Below, one piece after another: positions 9,029 through 16,235 of a DNA stretch of 52,835 nucleotides. The position numbers and the translations under genes are program-made. Numbering within the stretch: position 1 is the stretch's first letter; every line of letters begins with the position of its first letter. The notes beneath the pieces were generated by a model. The model was not told where the DNA came from. It searched no databases and saw only the letters and a program-made list of their open reading frames with translations. Source of the DNA: a virus; the IMG/VR virus record IMGVR_UViG_3300001683_001688, positions 1 to 52,835 of that record; one strand, given 5' to 3'.

Positions 9029-9335
9029 TTTTGCTAAAGATAAAATAAGCACTATTCTTAAACAGCGACAGACACCTGATTACTATCTTAAAGTATCACT
9101 TCAAGGAGGCGGTTGCTCTGGCTTTATGTATAGCTATGATTTTATTAAATCTCCTGACGATAAAGATAAGGTATTTGACTTTCAAACAGTTAAGATTTGT
9201 ATAGATATCAAATCTTATCTTTTTTTAAATGGAATGGAAATTGATTATCAAGAAGATTTACTTAAGTCTGGTTTGGTGTTTAATAACCCCAAGGTCACAA
9301 GATCTTGCGGGTGCGGGGAATCAGTAACATTTTAA
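9009..9335 (+). CDS. iscA: A-type Fe-S carrier (IscA/ErpA/SufA family)
   Basis: An Fe-S carrier with the three conserved cysteines: GGGCSGFMY near the N-terminus and SCGCGESVTF at the C-terminus. With start at ATG 9009 it is 108 residues and begins MAITITNFAKDK, as in bacterial IscA/ErpA; an in-frame ATG at 8970 would add 13 residues unlike the family and a longer overlap with nfu. It follows iscU and nfu without a gap. No cysteine desulfurase or ferredoxin is in the window, so host IscS would be needed. Assignment between IscA, ErpA and SufA is uncertain. Confidence 0.9.
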   Translation: MAITITNFAKDKISTILKQRQTPDYYLKVSLQGGGCSGFMYSYDFIKSPDDKDKVFDFQTVKICIDIKSYLFLNGMEIDYQEDLLKSGLVFNNPKVTRSCGCGESVTF

Positions 9336-9352
9336 CAATTTTGAGGTTGTAA

Positions 9353-9955
9353 ATGAAGTGGGTAACGAAAATATCTCCTCTAATAAAGGAGATAGAGCTT
9401 AGAAAGAATCCCGTAATAGTAAGGGTAAATAAGTTTGATGAAGATTCAGCAAAGAAATTTGATCAAGAAGTAGCGCAAGCACACAATACAGGCCAAAAAG
9501 TAATACCTGTTGTGATTGACTCTTATGGCGGTCAAGTTTATAGTTTAATGTCTATGATTAGTGCAATAAAGAATGCAGAACTACCTGTTGCAACAATAGT
9601 AGAGGGAAAGGCGATGTCATGCGGTGCTATTCTCTTCTCTTTTGGAACAGACGGGTATAGATTTATGGACCCTAACGCAACAGTTATGATTCATGATGTC
9701 TCGTCTATGGATATGGGAAAGGTTGAGGAGCTTAAGGCTGGCGCAAAAGAAGCAGACAGATTAAACGAAATTGTTTATAAGATGATGGCACAAAATTGTG
9801 GAAAAAAAGACGATTATTTTATGAAGATTGTCGATAAAAAGAAACATGCAGATTGGTTTTTAGATGCTGAAGAGGCGAAAAAGCACGGTATGGCAAATCA
9901 TTTAAGGGTGCCAAAAATTAATATCTCTGTCGATGTTAGCATAGATTTTGAATAG
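9353..9955 (+). CDS. ClpP-like serine peptidase
   Basis: The crotonase-fold ClpP triad is visible: Ser89 in GKAMSCGAILFSFG, His114 in VMIHDVSS and Asp167 in HADWFLDAEEAKKHGMAN. IDSYGGQVYSLMSMISAI is the oxyanion-side segment of ClpP (IDSPGG in the host enzyme). At 200 residues it is the size of bacterial ClpP. Clear ribosome site GAGG upstream of the ATG. It sits between Fe-S assembly and glutamine synthetase rather than with capsid genes, so a role in host protein turnover seems as likely as prohead maturation; this is inference. Confidence 0.85.
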   Translation: MKWVTKISPLIKEIELRKNPVIVRVNKFDEDSAKKFDQEVAQAHNTGQKVIPVVIDSYGGQVYSLMSMISAIKNAELPVATIVEGKAMSCGAILFSFGTDGYRFMDPNATVMIHDVSSMDMGKVEELKAGAKEADRLNEIVYKMMAQNCGKKDDYFMKIVDKKKHADWFLDAEEAKKHGMANHLRVPKINISVDVSIDFE

Positions 9956-9962
9956 TGAAAAT

Positions 9963-10976
9963 ATGAAAAATATAATATTAGAATATGTGTGGCTTGACGG
10001 CTACTCCACGCAAAATTTAAGAAGCAAGATTAAGGTTTTGCATACTGATAATTTAAAGATCGACATTGAAGATGTTCCGGTTTGGAATTTTGACGGAAGC
10101 TCAACAAGACAGGCACCTGGATACGATTCAGAGTGCTTGCTTTCTCCCGTGAGGCTTTATGGTCTAACAGGAGGTTATCACTATGTGATGTGTGAGGTGC
10201 TGAATTCAGATGGCACTCCTCACGTTTCAAACTCAAGAGCTTTGCTTGCAGAGCTTGGGGATAATTTTAATGAAGCAGGGTTTTGGTGGGGATTCGAGCA
10301 GGAATATTTTATAACAAAAGATAAGAGTCCAATTGGTTTTCCGCAGACTGGGCATCCTGACTCACAAGGAAGATATTATTGCTCAGTTGGCGGAAGTAAT
10401 GCGATTGGTCGAGATATTGCTACCGCACATCTTTATAATTGCCTAAGGCTTGGAATAAAACTAACAGGTATAAATGCAGAAGTGGCTCCGTCACAGTGGG
10501 AGTATCAGTGCTTTGCTGAAGATACTCTTAAGGCTTGCGATGATCTCTGGATGAGCAGATATTTTCTGCTAAGAGCAGCAGAGAAAGAAGGACTAGATAT
10601 AGACTTTTCACCCAAACCAGTGAAGGGCGACTGGAATGGTTCCGGCTGCCACACAAATTTCTCAACTAGAGAGATGAGAAATATTGGTGGATATCCTCTT
10701 TTTAATGATGTACTAGAGAATTTTAGGGAATATCATAAAACTCACATGGGGCAATATGGTGAAAATAATGACCAAAGACTTACGGGAGACCACGAGACAC
10801 AAAAAATTAATATGTTCTCTTGGGGTATAGCTGATAGAGGCGCATCATTAAGGGTGCCATCATCTGTTCCTAATGATGACTGGAAGGGATATCTTGAGGA
10901 TAGAAGACCAGCATCAAATTGTGATCCATATAGTGTCGCATTAGAAATTGTTAAGTCAACTTTATTTCTTAGGTAA
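9963..10976 (+). CDS. Glutamine synthetase, type II (eukaryote/GlnII-like)
   Basis: ATP-dependent amidation of glutamate to glutamine. Type II signatures occur through the whole length: LEYVWLDG at the N-terminus, WNFDGSSTRQAPG with DSECLLSPV, the metal/ATP site GFEQEYF, GINAEVAPSQWEYQ, NGSGCHTNFST, RLTGDHET, and the C-terminal YLEDRRPASNCDPY. At 337 residues it is a normal GSII length, not a fragment. I chose ATG 9963; an in-frame TTG at 9948 inside clpP adds five residues. GSII is usual in eukaryotes and some bacteria, so its presence in a phage is unusual. It may supply amide nitrogen for nucleotide synthesis. Confidence 0.92.
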   Translation: MKNIILEYVWLDGYSTQNLRSKIKVLHTDNLKIDIEDVPVWNFDGSSTRQAPGYDSECLLSPVRLYGLTGGYHYVMCEVLNSDGTPHVSNSRALLAELGDNFNEAGFWWGFEQEYFITKDKSPIGFPQTGHPDSQGRYYCSVGGSNAIGRDIATAHLYNCLRLGIKLTGINAEVAPSQWEYQCFAEDTLKACDDLWMSRYFLLRAAEKEGLDIDFSPKPVKGDWNGSGCHTNFSTREMRNIGGYPLFNDVLENFREYHKTHMGQYGENNDQRLTGDHETQKINMFSWGIADRGASLRVPSSVPNDDWKGYLEDRRPASNCDPYSVALEIVKSTLFLR

Positions 10977-10990
10977 GTTATAAAATAGTT

Positions 10991-11425
10991 ATGTCTATTA
11001 TGCTTATATCAACACACGTTTGTAAGACACAGAATATAGGTGTTTACGGAAGCCTCTTTGGTGGGACAATGCTTGGATGGCTAGACGAAGCTGGTGCTGC
11101 ATTTGCTGCTCAAATTTGTGGAAGCCCAAGGATGGTTACTAAGTCAATATCTGAAGTTGTATTTGAAAAGCCAGTGAGACCAGGCCAGATAATTAAGATA
11201 TATGGCGATGTCTTAGAGATCGGAAGATGCTCAATAACTATCAGTCTTCAGGCTAGAAGACATAGTGTATATAACGGTTCTCAAAGAAAGGTTTGTACGA
11301 TTGATATGGTTTTTGTTAGAATTGACGGCGACGGCGAGCCTGTTCCGATTAAAACCATAATGAAAGGGTACGAAGACAGAAGAAGAATCCAAGAAGATAA
11401 GGAAGGTGAGTGTGGCGATAGATAA
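10991..11425 (+). CDS. Hotdog-fold acyl-CoA thioesterase
   Basis: Resembles the YciA/BFIT-type hotdog hydrolases: the N-terminal strand is followed by GSLFGGTMLGWLDEAGAAFA, with the catalytic-type Asp in the helix, then VVFEKPVRPGQIIKIYG, typical of the family. It would hydrolyse acyl-CoA, releasing fatty acid and CoA. No signal peptide. At 144 residues it is a single hotdog domain. It starts 14 bases after glutamine synthetase and its end overlaps the start of the endolysin gene. Purpose in infection is unknown; membrane lipid or CoA supply are possibilities. Confidence 0.8.
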   Translation: MSIMLISTHVCKTQNIGVYGSLFGGTMLGWLDEAGAAFAAQICGSPRMVTKSISEVVFEKPVRPGQIIKIYGDVLEIGRCSITISLQARRHSVYNGSQRKVCTIDMVFVRIDGDGEPVPIKTIMKGYEDRRRIQEDKEGECGDR

Positions 11426-12326
11426 GATTTTTTACAATAAGAGCTCTGCAGATAGTTTAGGGTGGGATCCTACGTGGTTTGGAGAGAAAGAGTTTGATAA
11501 TAACTTAATTACTGCAATTAAAAAGTGGCAGAAAGAAAAAGGATTAGTTGCAGATGGACTTTGTGGACCATCTACTTACAGAAGAGTATGGACAGAGAGA
11601 GATGCAGAGATTGATGAGTACAGACCCTACGATCACAAGAAAAAGGATAAAAGTTATATTGTTCATAATGGTCATTTTATTCCTATAAAGTGGGATAAAG
11701 TAGTCTTGTGGTCTGACAACGGAGGATTTAAAGCCCGAGCGGGAGCATATACAAGCTATGCAGGAAAACCTGACAGAAAGCCTATCATGTTTGTTAATCA
11801 TTGGGACGTGTGTCTATCGTCAGAGTCTTGCGCAAAGGTCTTAAACAAGAGAGGAATATCTGTTCACTTTCTTATTGATAACGATGGGACAATCTATCAG
11901 ATGCTAGACACTCAGCACAAGGCATGGCATGCAGGAATTTCAAATGGTGTCGGAGGCAACGAGAGAGGTGTCGGTGTAGAGATATCAAACGCGTATTACA
12001 CAAAGTATCAGTCGTGGTATGAAAGGCACGGATTTGGGGAAAGGCCGATACAAGAGAACGGTGTTGTCCATGGATCAACTCTTTCTCCGTTTATGGATTT
12101 TTACCCTGTGCAAATTGATGCTCTAAAGGCTCTTTGGCAGTCGATGCATGATGGGCTTAATATTCCTCTTAAATACCCGGAGACATCTGATGGAGAGCTT
12201 AACACGAGTGTTCACAAGGACTGTGTGCGCGGAAAGTTTGAAGGAATATGCAATCACTATAACTTCACGAAAGGGAAGATTGATTGTGCAGGTCTAGAGA
12301 TAGACAAGATTTTAGAAGACATGTAG
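11412..12326 (+). CDS. Endolysin: peptidoglycan-binding domain plus N-acetylmuramoyl-L-alanine amidase
   Basis: Cleaves the amide between MurNAc and L-Ala to lyse the host. Residues about 10-60 form a PG_binding_1-type module (ITAIKKWQKEKGLVADGLCG). The amidase_2 domain follows, with zinc-ligand regions FVNHWD (about residue 130), KAWHAG (about 173) and a C-terminal CNHYNFTKGKIDCAG with the third ligand and the conserved lysine. No signal peptide, so a holin is needed. GTG 11412 is preferred because GGAAGG lies 5 bases upstream; GTG 11406 in the same frame adds two residues. Confidence 0.88.
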   Translation: MAIDKIFYNKSSADSLGWDPTWFGEKEFDNNLITAIKKWQKEKGLVADGLCGPSTYRRVWTERDAEIDEYRPYDHKKKDKSYIVHNGHFIPIKWDKVVLWSDNGGFKARAGAYTSYAGKPDRKPIMFVNHWDVCLSSESCAKVLNKRGISVHFLIDNDGTIYQMLDTQHKAWHAGISNGVGGNERGVGVEISNAYYTKYQSWYERHGFGERPIQENGVVHGSTLSPFMDFYPVQIDALKALWQSMHDGLNIPLKYPETSDGELNTSVHKDCVRGKFEGICNHYNFTKGKIDCAGLEIDKILEDM

Positions 12327-12340
12327 CCTCGGGGTATAAA

Positions 12341-13057
12341 TTGTCATATGAGCGAAGAATTGTACTATACAGCGACAATGTGGGATCAGTTGAGTATGTA
12401 TCACATATGGGGACCGATCTTAGTGTTGTTAATAGTGCTAGGGTGTCTTTTGGAAAGAATAAAGCCGTTTTAGACAATAAAGATAAAAAACTTATACAGT
12501 ATCTTATTAAGCATAAACACACAAGCACACTTGAGCATAATGTTGTCACATTCCGTTTTTGTGTGCCCCTATATATCCGTAGCCAGCATCATCGTCACAG
12601 AACCTGGTCATACAATGAAATCTCTAGAAGATATACCGATATTGACATACGGTTCTATGAGCCACAAGAGTTTCGCACTCAACACAAATCAAATCGACAA
12701 GCATCTAATACTGAAGAAATGATCAATCCAATAATGATTCCAGATCTTTCTGATTCTGACTATGGAACGCACGCAAATCAAAGAATTTCTGAACACCACA
12801 TAACGTCAGTTAATCTATATAACGACTTAATGGCAAAAGGTGTTTGCCGAGAACAAGCCCGCGGAGTTCTTCCTCAGAATCTTTATACCGAATACTACGG
12901 CACAGTCAATCTGTCTAACCTCTTGAAGTTTATTGATCTGCGCACTCACGAGGGAGCACAATGGGAAATCCAGAAACTTGCCGAAGCCTGCTTGGACATC
13001 GCCACCGATTTGTGGCCAGTCACTGTGAATGCATACCGTGAGATAAGAGTCAGATAA
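12341..13057 (+). CDS. thyX: Flavin-dependent thymidylate synthase ThyX
   Basis: Makes dTMP from dUMP using FAD and methylene-tetrahydrofolate. The ThyX signature RHRTWSYNEISRRY is complete, preceded by LEHNVVTFRFCVPLYIRSQ, and the C-terminal GVCREQARGVLP and LRTHEGAQWEIQ carry dUMP-contact residues. No ATG fits the N-terminus. TTG 12341, after CGGGG, retains the first beta-strand (IVLYSDNVGSVEYVSHMG) expected of the fold; GTG 12380 would remove part of it. Codons end in C or G more often than in neighbouring genes, suggesting a separate origin. A second, divergent ThyX lies at 27697. Confidence 0.9.
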   Translation: MSYERRIVLYSDNVGSVEYVSHMGTDLSVVNSARVSFGKNKAVLDNKDKKLIQYLIKHKHTSTLEHNVVTFRFCVPLYIRSQHHRHRTWSYNEISRRYTDIDIRFYEPQEFRTQHKSNRQASNTEEMINPIMIPDLSDSDYGTHANQRISEHHITSVNLYNDLMAKGVCREQARGVLPQNLYTEYYGTVNLSNLLKFIDLRTHEGAQWEIQKLAEACLDIATDLWPVTVNAYREIRVR

Positions 13058-13102
13058 TAAACTAGCGAAGCAATTTCTTATCTATAGATTGGAGAAAAAA
13101 TA

Positions 13103-14065
13103 ATGCAGACTTTAGATAGACTAAGAATGCTTATTGAGAGGAACGGTGGCTTTGTGAATGCCCACGCTCATTTTGATAGAGCCTACACTGCTCAAACAAG
13201 CGACTTTGAGAATAACAATGTTAATGCTCATCTGTTTAAAAAGTGGGAGCTAGTCAATAAGTTTAAGTCCGAATCAAGTATAGAGAGATATTACAATCAC
13301 ATCTCAGAAGCCATCGCTATTCAGGTTAAGATGGGATGGAGTAACGCTGCCCTTAGTTTTATTGACTGCGATCAGATAAGTGAGAACAGAGCGCTCACAG
13401 CTGCCCTTAAAGCCAAGAGAGACTGGGAAGGCACATATGATCTTAAGATCGCATGTCAAACCTTACAAGGTGTTTTGGAACCAGAGCCTCGTAAATGGTT
13501 TGATAAATACGCTGGTGCTTTTGATGTTATCGGTGGATTGCCTCGTAAAGATGAAGGCCGAGAGGCCGAACATATTGATGTCTTGATGAAAACAGCAAAG
13601 TGTAATGGGCAAAGAGTTCATGTTCACGTAGATCAATTGAATTCTTCAGACGAGAAAGAGACTGAACTTCTTGCGCGCAAGACAATAGAGCACGGAATGG
13701 AGGGAAGGGTTACAGCAGTGCATAGTATTTCATTGGCATGCCATCCTGAGAAATATCGCAAAGAAGTTTATAAGATGTGCCTTGATGCTGACTTAAGTTT
13801 TATTTCTTGTCCTACTGCTTGGATCGATCATCGACGAAATGAAAGATTGACCGTCACTCACAATGCGATTACTCCTATTGATGAGATGGTCCCTCTCGGT
13901 CTCTGTGTAGCAATCGGCTCTGACAATATATGTGATGTTTATAAGCCATTTTCTGATGGCGATATGATGGCTGAGCTACGATTCCTTCTTGAGGCGACAC
14001 ATTTTTATGATATCGATTCACTAGTTAAGATCGCCACAGAGAATGGAAGAAAGATTATCTCTTAA
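13103..14065 (+). CDS. Amidohydrolase, cytosine deaminase-like
   Basis: A TIM-barrel metal hydrolase. The HxH motif NAHAHFDRAY (residues about 19-28) starts the barrel; HVHVDQ, AVHSIS and the late strand GSDNICDVYKPF provide the other metal and acid residues, in the order seen in CodA. FSDGDMMAELRFLL resembles the region following the last metal ligand in CodA. At 320 residues it is shorter than CodA (about 430), mostly lacking the flanking beta domain. Deamination of cytosine or a related ring is inferred from the family and from thyX beside it. Codon use is like thyX and unlike the AT-rich neighbours. Confidence 0.75.
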   Translation: MQTLDRLRMLIERNGGFVNAHAHFDRAYTAQTSDFENNNVNAHLFKKWELVNKFKSESSIERYYNHISEAIAIQVKMGWSNAALSFIDCDQISENRALTAALKAKRDWEGTYDLKIACQTLQGVLEPEPRKWFDKYAGAFDVIGGLPRKDEGREAEHIDVLMKTAKCNGQRVHVHVDQLNSSDEKETELLARKTIEHGMEGRVTAVHSISLACHPEKYRKEVYKMCLDADLSFISCPTAWIDHRRNERLTVTHNAITPIDEMVPLGLCVAIGSDNICDVYKPFSDGDMMAELRFLLEATHFYDIDSLVKIATENGRKIIS

Positions 14066-14105
14066 GGCAACATTTTATATCAAGAAAATTATTTTGAGGT
14101 GATAA

Positions 14106-14252
14106 ATGAAAATTATTGAAGTTATAGAAGATGCGATGGTCTCAGCAAAGCTAAGTGATGAGGAAAAGAAAGAATTGGCCAAGCTGATATCTGCAGCATT
14201 GCAAAAACAATTCCATATTGCAGCTTATGGAGAGCAGATAAATTTTGAGTAA
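14106..14252 (+). CDS. Small hypothetical protein, 48 residues
   Basis: ATG at 14106 follows GAGGTGA at good spacing, and the frame runs 48 codons to TAA. The product (MKIIEVIEDAMVSAKLSDEE and onward) is helical and charged, with no membrane segment. It follows the amidohydrolase by 40 bases. No family recognised. The good ribosome site and uninterrupted helix-like composition support it as real. Confidence 0.6.
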   Translation: MKIIEVIEDAMVSAKLSDEEKKELAKLISAALQKQFHIAAYGEQINFE

Positions 14253-14279
14253 TAATGATTATTTCTTAAGGAGCGAAGA

Positions 14280-14312
14280 ATGAAATTTGTAACTTTCTTG
14301 GCATCACAATAA
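14280..14312 (+). other. Possible 10-codon minigene or leader
   Basis: A strong AAGGAG site precedes an ATG at 14280 that runs only ten codons (MKFVTFLASQ) to TAA, which falls in the first palindrome of the repeat pair. It may be a leader peptide or the start of a gene truncated by the repeats. Translation is not shown. Confidence 0.3.
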
Positions 14313-14369
14313 ACAACCGTTTATTATTGAAAATGATAAATAAACAACTGTTTATTGTTGAAATAATTT
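14308..14369 (+). repeat. Two 31-base direct repeats, each containing a palindrome
   Basis: Two copies of a 31-base unit (14308-14338 and 14339-14369). Each contains ATAAAC-4 nt-GTTTAT (14309-14324 and 14340-14355). The palindrome starts are 31 bases apart, about three helical turns. They lie in the gap between gene blocks, upstream of a putative promoter, so paired operator sites are a reasonable reading. Confidence 0.65.
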
Positions 14370-14395
14370 TGAACTGAAGATTTTTTTCTGAGTGT

Positions 14396-14401
14396 TATAC
14401 T
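14396..14401 (+). promoter_or_regulatory. Putative promoter -10 before the membrane protein genes
   Basis: TATACT preceded by GTGT, 31 bases upstream of the GTG at 14432 and 40 bases downstream of the palindrome pair. No good -35 at the usual distance. Confidence 0.3.
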
Positions 14402-14431
14402 TATTATAGAGTAGGTTTCTTTAGTAATGCC

Positions 14432-14758
14432 GTGAAAATTAAATCAGATAGACACTACCTTGTGAGTCTTATAGTTCTTCTATTGATGAATTTGTTCGAT
14501 TCTATTGCGACGGCCGTGTGGATTACATTGGGCGTAGCTGTAGAGCTGAATCCTCTTATGGATTACCTGTTGGATTTTGGTCCCGGTATCTTTATGTTGA
14601 CAAAGAACTTGCTGGTTGTACTTTGTGTCTTTCTCTTATGGAGGCTAAGACACTCAGCTTTAGCACGACCTATAGTTCTAGTAACATCTATTGCCTATCT
14701 CATAGTTACTATTATACACCTATACGGATTGAGCATGATAGTAACCTGCTTGAGGTGA
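14432..14758 (+). CDS. Three-helix membrane protein, DUF5658-like
   Basis: Hydrophobic segments at about residues 9-33, 48-70 and 78-103 predict three membrane helices. The pattern NLFDSIATAVWITLGVAVELNPLM followed by GPGIFMLTKNLLVVLCVFLLWR resembles the DUF5658 group of small membrane proteins seen in bacteria and phages; this is from memory. The start is GTG at 14432. It is followed four bases later by another membrane-anchored protein. Function unknown. Confidence 0.7.
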   Translation: MKIKSDRHYLVSLIVLLLMNLFDSIATAVWITLGVAVELNPLMDYLLDFGPGIFMLTKNLLVVLCVFLLWRLRHSALARPIVLVTSIAYLIVTIIHLYGLSMIVTCLR

Positions 14759-14762
14759 ATAA

Positions 14763-15191
14763 GTGATAAGCATGCAAACATCAATTAATTTCTTATTAAT
14801 AGTTCTACTAATATGCGCTTTCTTTACGCTAGGGAGGTGGACAGGTTGGCAAGAAGAGAGGACTAGAGAGCATAAGATACAGCCAAAGTCAAAGCCAATA
14901 GTTAGAAAAATAGAGAAAAAAGTAGAGCTAAATAGAAAGAAGTTTAACTTTGAAAATCACCTTGAAGATAGAGCAATAATTGATGCAGAGTATGAGGATG
15001 TTGTTGATCTTCAAAAATATATTAAGAGAAGAGATAGCAGAAAAGAGCAGTCAGTAGATGAGACGTCTGAGTTCACGTTTATATACTCAAAGAGAGATGA
15101 TCGTCTAATACGTGTCCCTAGGGAGATATCTGATCTCCTAGATGAGATTAAAAATCTAAGAGATGACATAGACACAGACACATATCGCTAA
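14763..15191 (+). CDS. Membrane-anchored hypothetical protein
   Basis: One N-terminal membrane helix (about residues 8-24, FLLIVLLICAFFTLGRW), then a charged soluble part rich in Lys, Arg, Glu and Asp with a helical C-terminus (ISDLLDEIKNLRDDID). GTG 14763 or ATG 14772 could be the start. It follows the three-helix protein by four bases and was probably co-transcribed with it. No family recognised. Confidence 0.65.
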   Translation: MISMQTSINFLLIVLLICAFFTLGRWTGWQEERTREHKIQPKSKPIVRKIEKKVELNRKKFNFENHLEDRAIIDAEYEDVVDLQKYIKRRDSRKEQSVDETSEFTFIYSKRDDRLIRVPREISDLLDEIKNLRDDIDTDTYR

Positions 15192-15204
15192 AATGATACA
15201 GTTG

Positions 15205-15420
15205 CTAGCGGTGTCTTAGAGACGCTCTAAGACACTCGTTCGAATATCTAAGGTATGTACACATGATAGCTGGCAAGAGGACCCCAGGGGGCTCTACAGC
15301 ATCGGAAAGTATGCTTCCGATGCCTACCAGATATTCTGCCTGGGAAACTGGAGAGATGTTCAACCAAAGGACCATACCTTAAATGACTACCACAGCTGAT
15401 TAAAGTCTCAACATCTGTAA
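15205..15420 (+). ncRNA. Candidate structured non-coding RNA or leader
   Basis: The largest gap between genes holds dense base pairing. A perfect 11-bp hairpin (15211-15221 with 15225-15235, 3-base loop) is followed by a domain closed by an 8-bp helix (15250-15257 with 15373-15380). Inside are a 9-bp hairpin (15299-15307 with 15315-15323) and a bulged hairpin (15276-15295). Bases 15354-15360 can pair with 15410-15416 outside the closing helix, forming a pseudoknot. No open frame explains it. It does not match a riboswitch class I recognise. Confidence 0.45.
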
Positions 15421-15469
15421 TATTTACTGTATAACGATATATTTAATATCATAATGCAGAGGCGAAATA

Positions 15470-15811
15470 ATGAAGATAAAACGTAGTCATCTTAGAAGAT
15501 TAATAAAAGAAGAGCTTGCAAGGGTGCTTAACGAAACTGAAACAGCAGCTGATGCTCTTCCACGTGAAATCCAGAAAAAGCTAACATCTCTTATGAGCCA
15601 AATACTTGAGTCAGGATCTGGGAGATTTCAAGCATCTTTCTCTGTAGTGCCTGGTGAGAGACTAGCCTCTGTTTCTGAGGTTGTCGTAGATGAAGCTACA
15701 ACGCATCCTGCTTCAGCTGACATTGAGAAATTTTTAACATCAGGAAGAGGCAGATTGACTTTGAATGATGTTCCTGAACCTGGCCAATATTATATTACAA
15801 TTATTGCATAA
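15470..15811 (+). CDS. Small protein with basic N-terminal targeting-like helix
   Basis: Begins MKIKRSHLRRLIKEELARVL, an amphipathic basic helix with IKE and LNE sites, also seen in variant form at the start of several other genes here. The remainder (about residues 30-113) is a small mixed domain without known motifs, ending in a beta-like strand YYITIIA. AGAGG lies 8 bases before the ATG. The N-terminus suggests packaging into the prohead, as for T4 internal proteins; this is inference. Function unknown. Confidence 0.65.
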   Translation: MKIKRSHLRRLIKEELARVLNETETAADALPREIQKKLTSLMSQILESGSGRFQASFSVVPGERLASVSEVVVDEATTHPASADIEKFLTSGRGRLTLNDVPEPGQYYITIIA

Positions 15812-15816
15812 GGCGA

Positions 15817-15845
15817 TTGTAAATTGAAGCTTGGTGATGTATAAT
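15817..15845 (+). promoter_or_regulatory. Sigma70-like promoter: TTGTAA-17-TATAAT
   Basis: TTGTAA at 15817-15822 and TATAAT at 15840-15845 with a 17-base spacer, in the gap between two genes. Transcription would begin near 15852, just ahead of the lipoprotein-like gene. Confidence 0.65.
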
Positions 15846-15878
15846 ACTAATATAACCAAGCACAGGATGGTTTTTCTA

Positions 15879-16208
15879 ATGACAAGTAAGTTGCTTTTGT
15901 TTTGTTCTATTTGTACCCTAGGTTGCTCTGATACAGATATCCTGATTGATTCTTATGGGCTAGATCATCAACCTTCACACTCGATATTCTGCGGCCCAAG
16001 TGAGCTCGAGTCGAACTCTCTATACGTGTCGTCTATCTTTACGAAGAGTTACGACTCAGGATATATAGCAGATGTTGCTGTTGTTGAGACAGATGAGATG
16101 GATTACCTTGTTAATATGCTGGAGACAGAAGATGGCGAGATCGAAGGATATGTTGAGATTCCATATTCAAGCTGTGAAGACGTCAAGGTTACATTTCTCT
16201 CTGAGTAG
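15879..16208 (+). CDS. Putative lipoprotein
   Basis: With ATG 15879 the product starts MTSKLLLFCSICTLGCSDTD: a short basic start, a hydrophobic core and a lipobox-like TLGC, so C16 could be lipidated after export. The residue at -3 is Thr rather than the usual Leu, so the site is not ideal. AGGATGG lies 8 bases upstream. ATG 15867 is an alternative start. The mature part is acidic, with two further cysteines. The gene has its own promoter. A phage lipoprotein could act in superinfection exclusion or lysis; there is no direct evidence for either. Confidence 0.6.
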   Translation: MTSKLLLFCSICTLGCSDTDILIDSYGLDHQPSHSIFCGPSELESNSLYVSSIFTKSYDSGYIADVAVVETDEMDYLVNMLETEDGEIEGYVEIPYSSCEDVKVTFLSE

Positions 16209-16235
16209 TAGCACACAAGCAGCATATTTAATCAT

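Noticed and set aside
15211-15235. 11-bp hairpin as a terminator
   Set aside because: No T-tract follows (TCGTTCGAAT), so it is not a standard rho-independent terminator; kept as part of the structured RNA candidate.
15230-15260. tRNA T-loop-like GTTCGAAT
   Set aside because: The flanking bases cannot form a T-stem or acceptor stem, so no tRNA is called.
15250-15380. Glycine or cobalamin riboswitch
   Set aside because: Short pieces (GGAGAGA, AAGGAC, GGGAAACTGG) recall these classes, but order and core boxes do not match, and the downstream gene has no related function.
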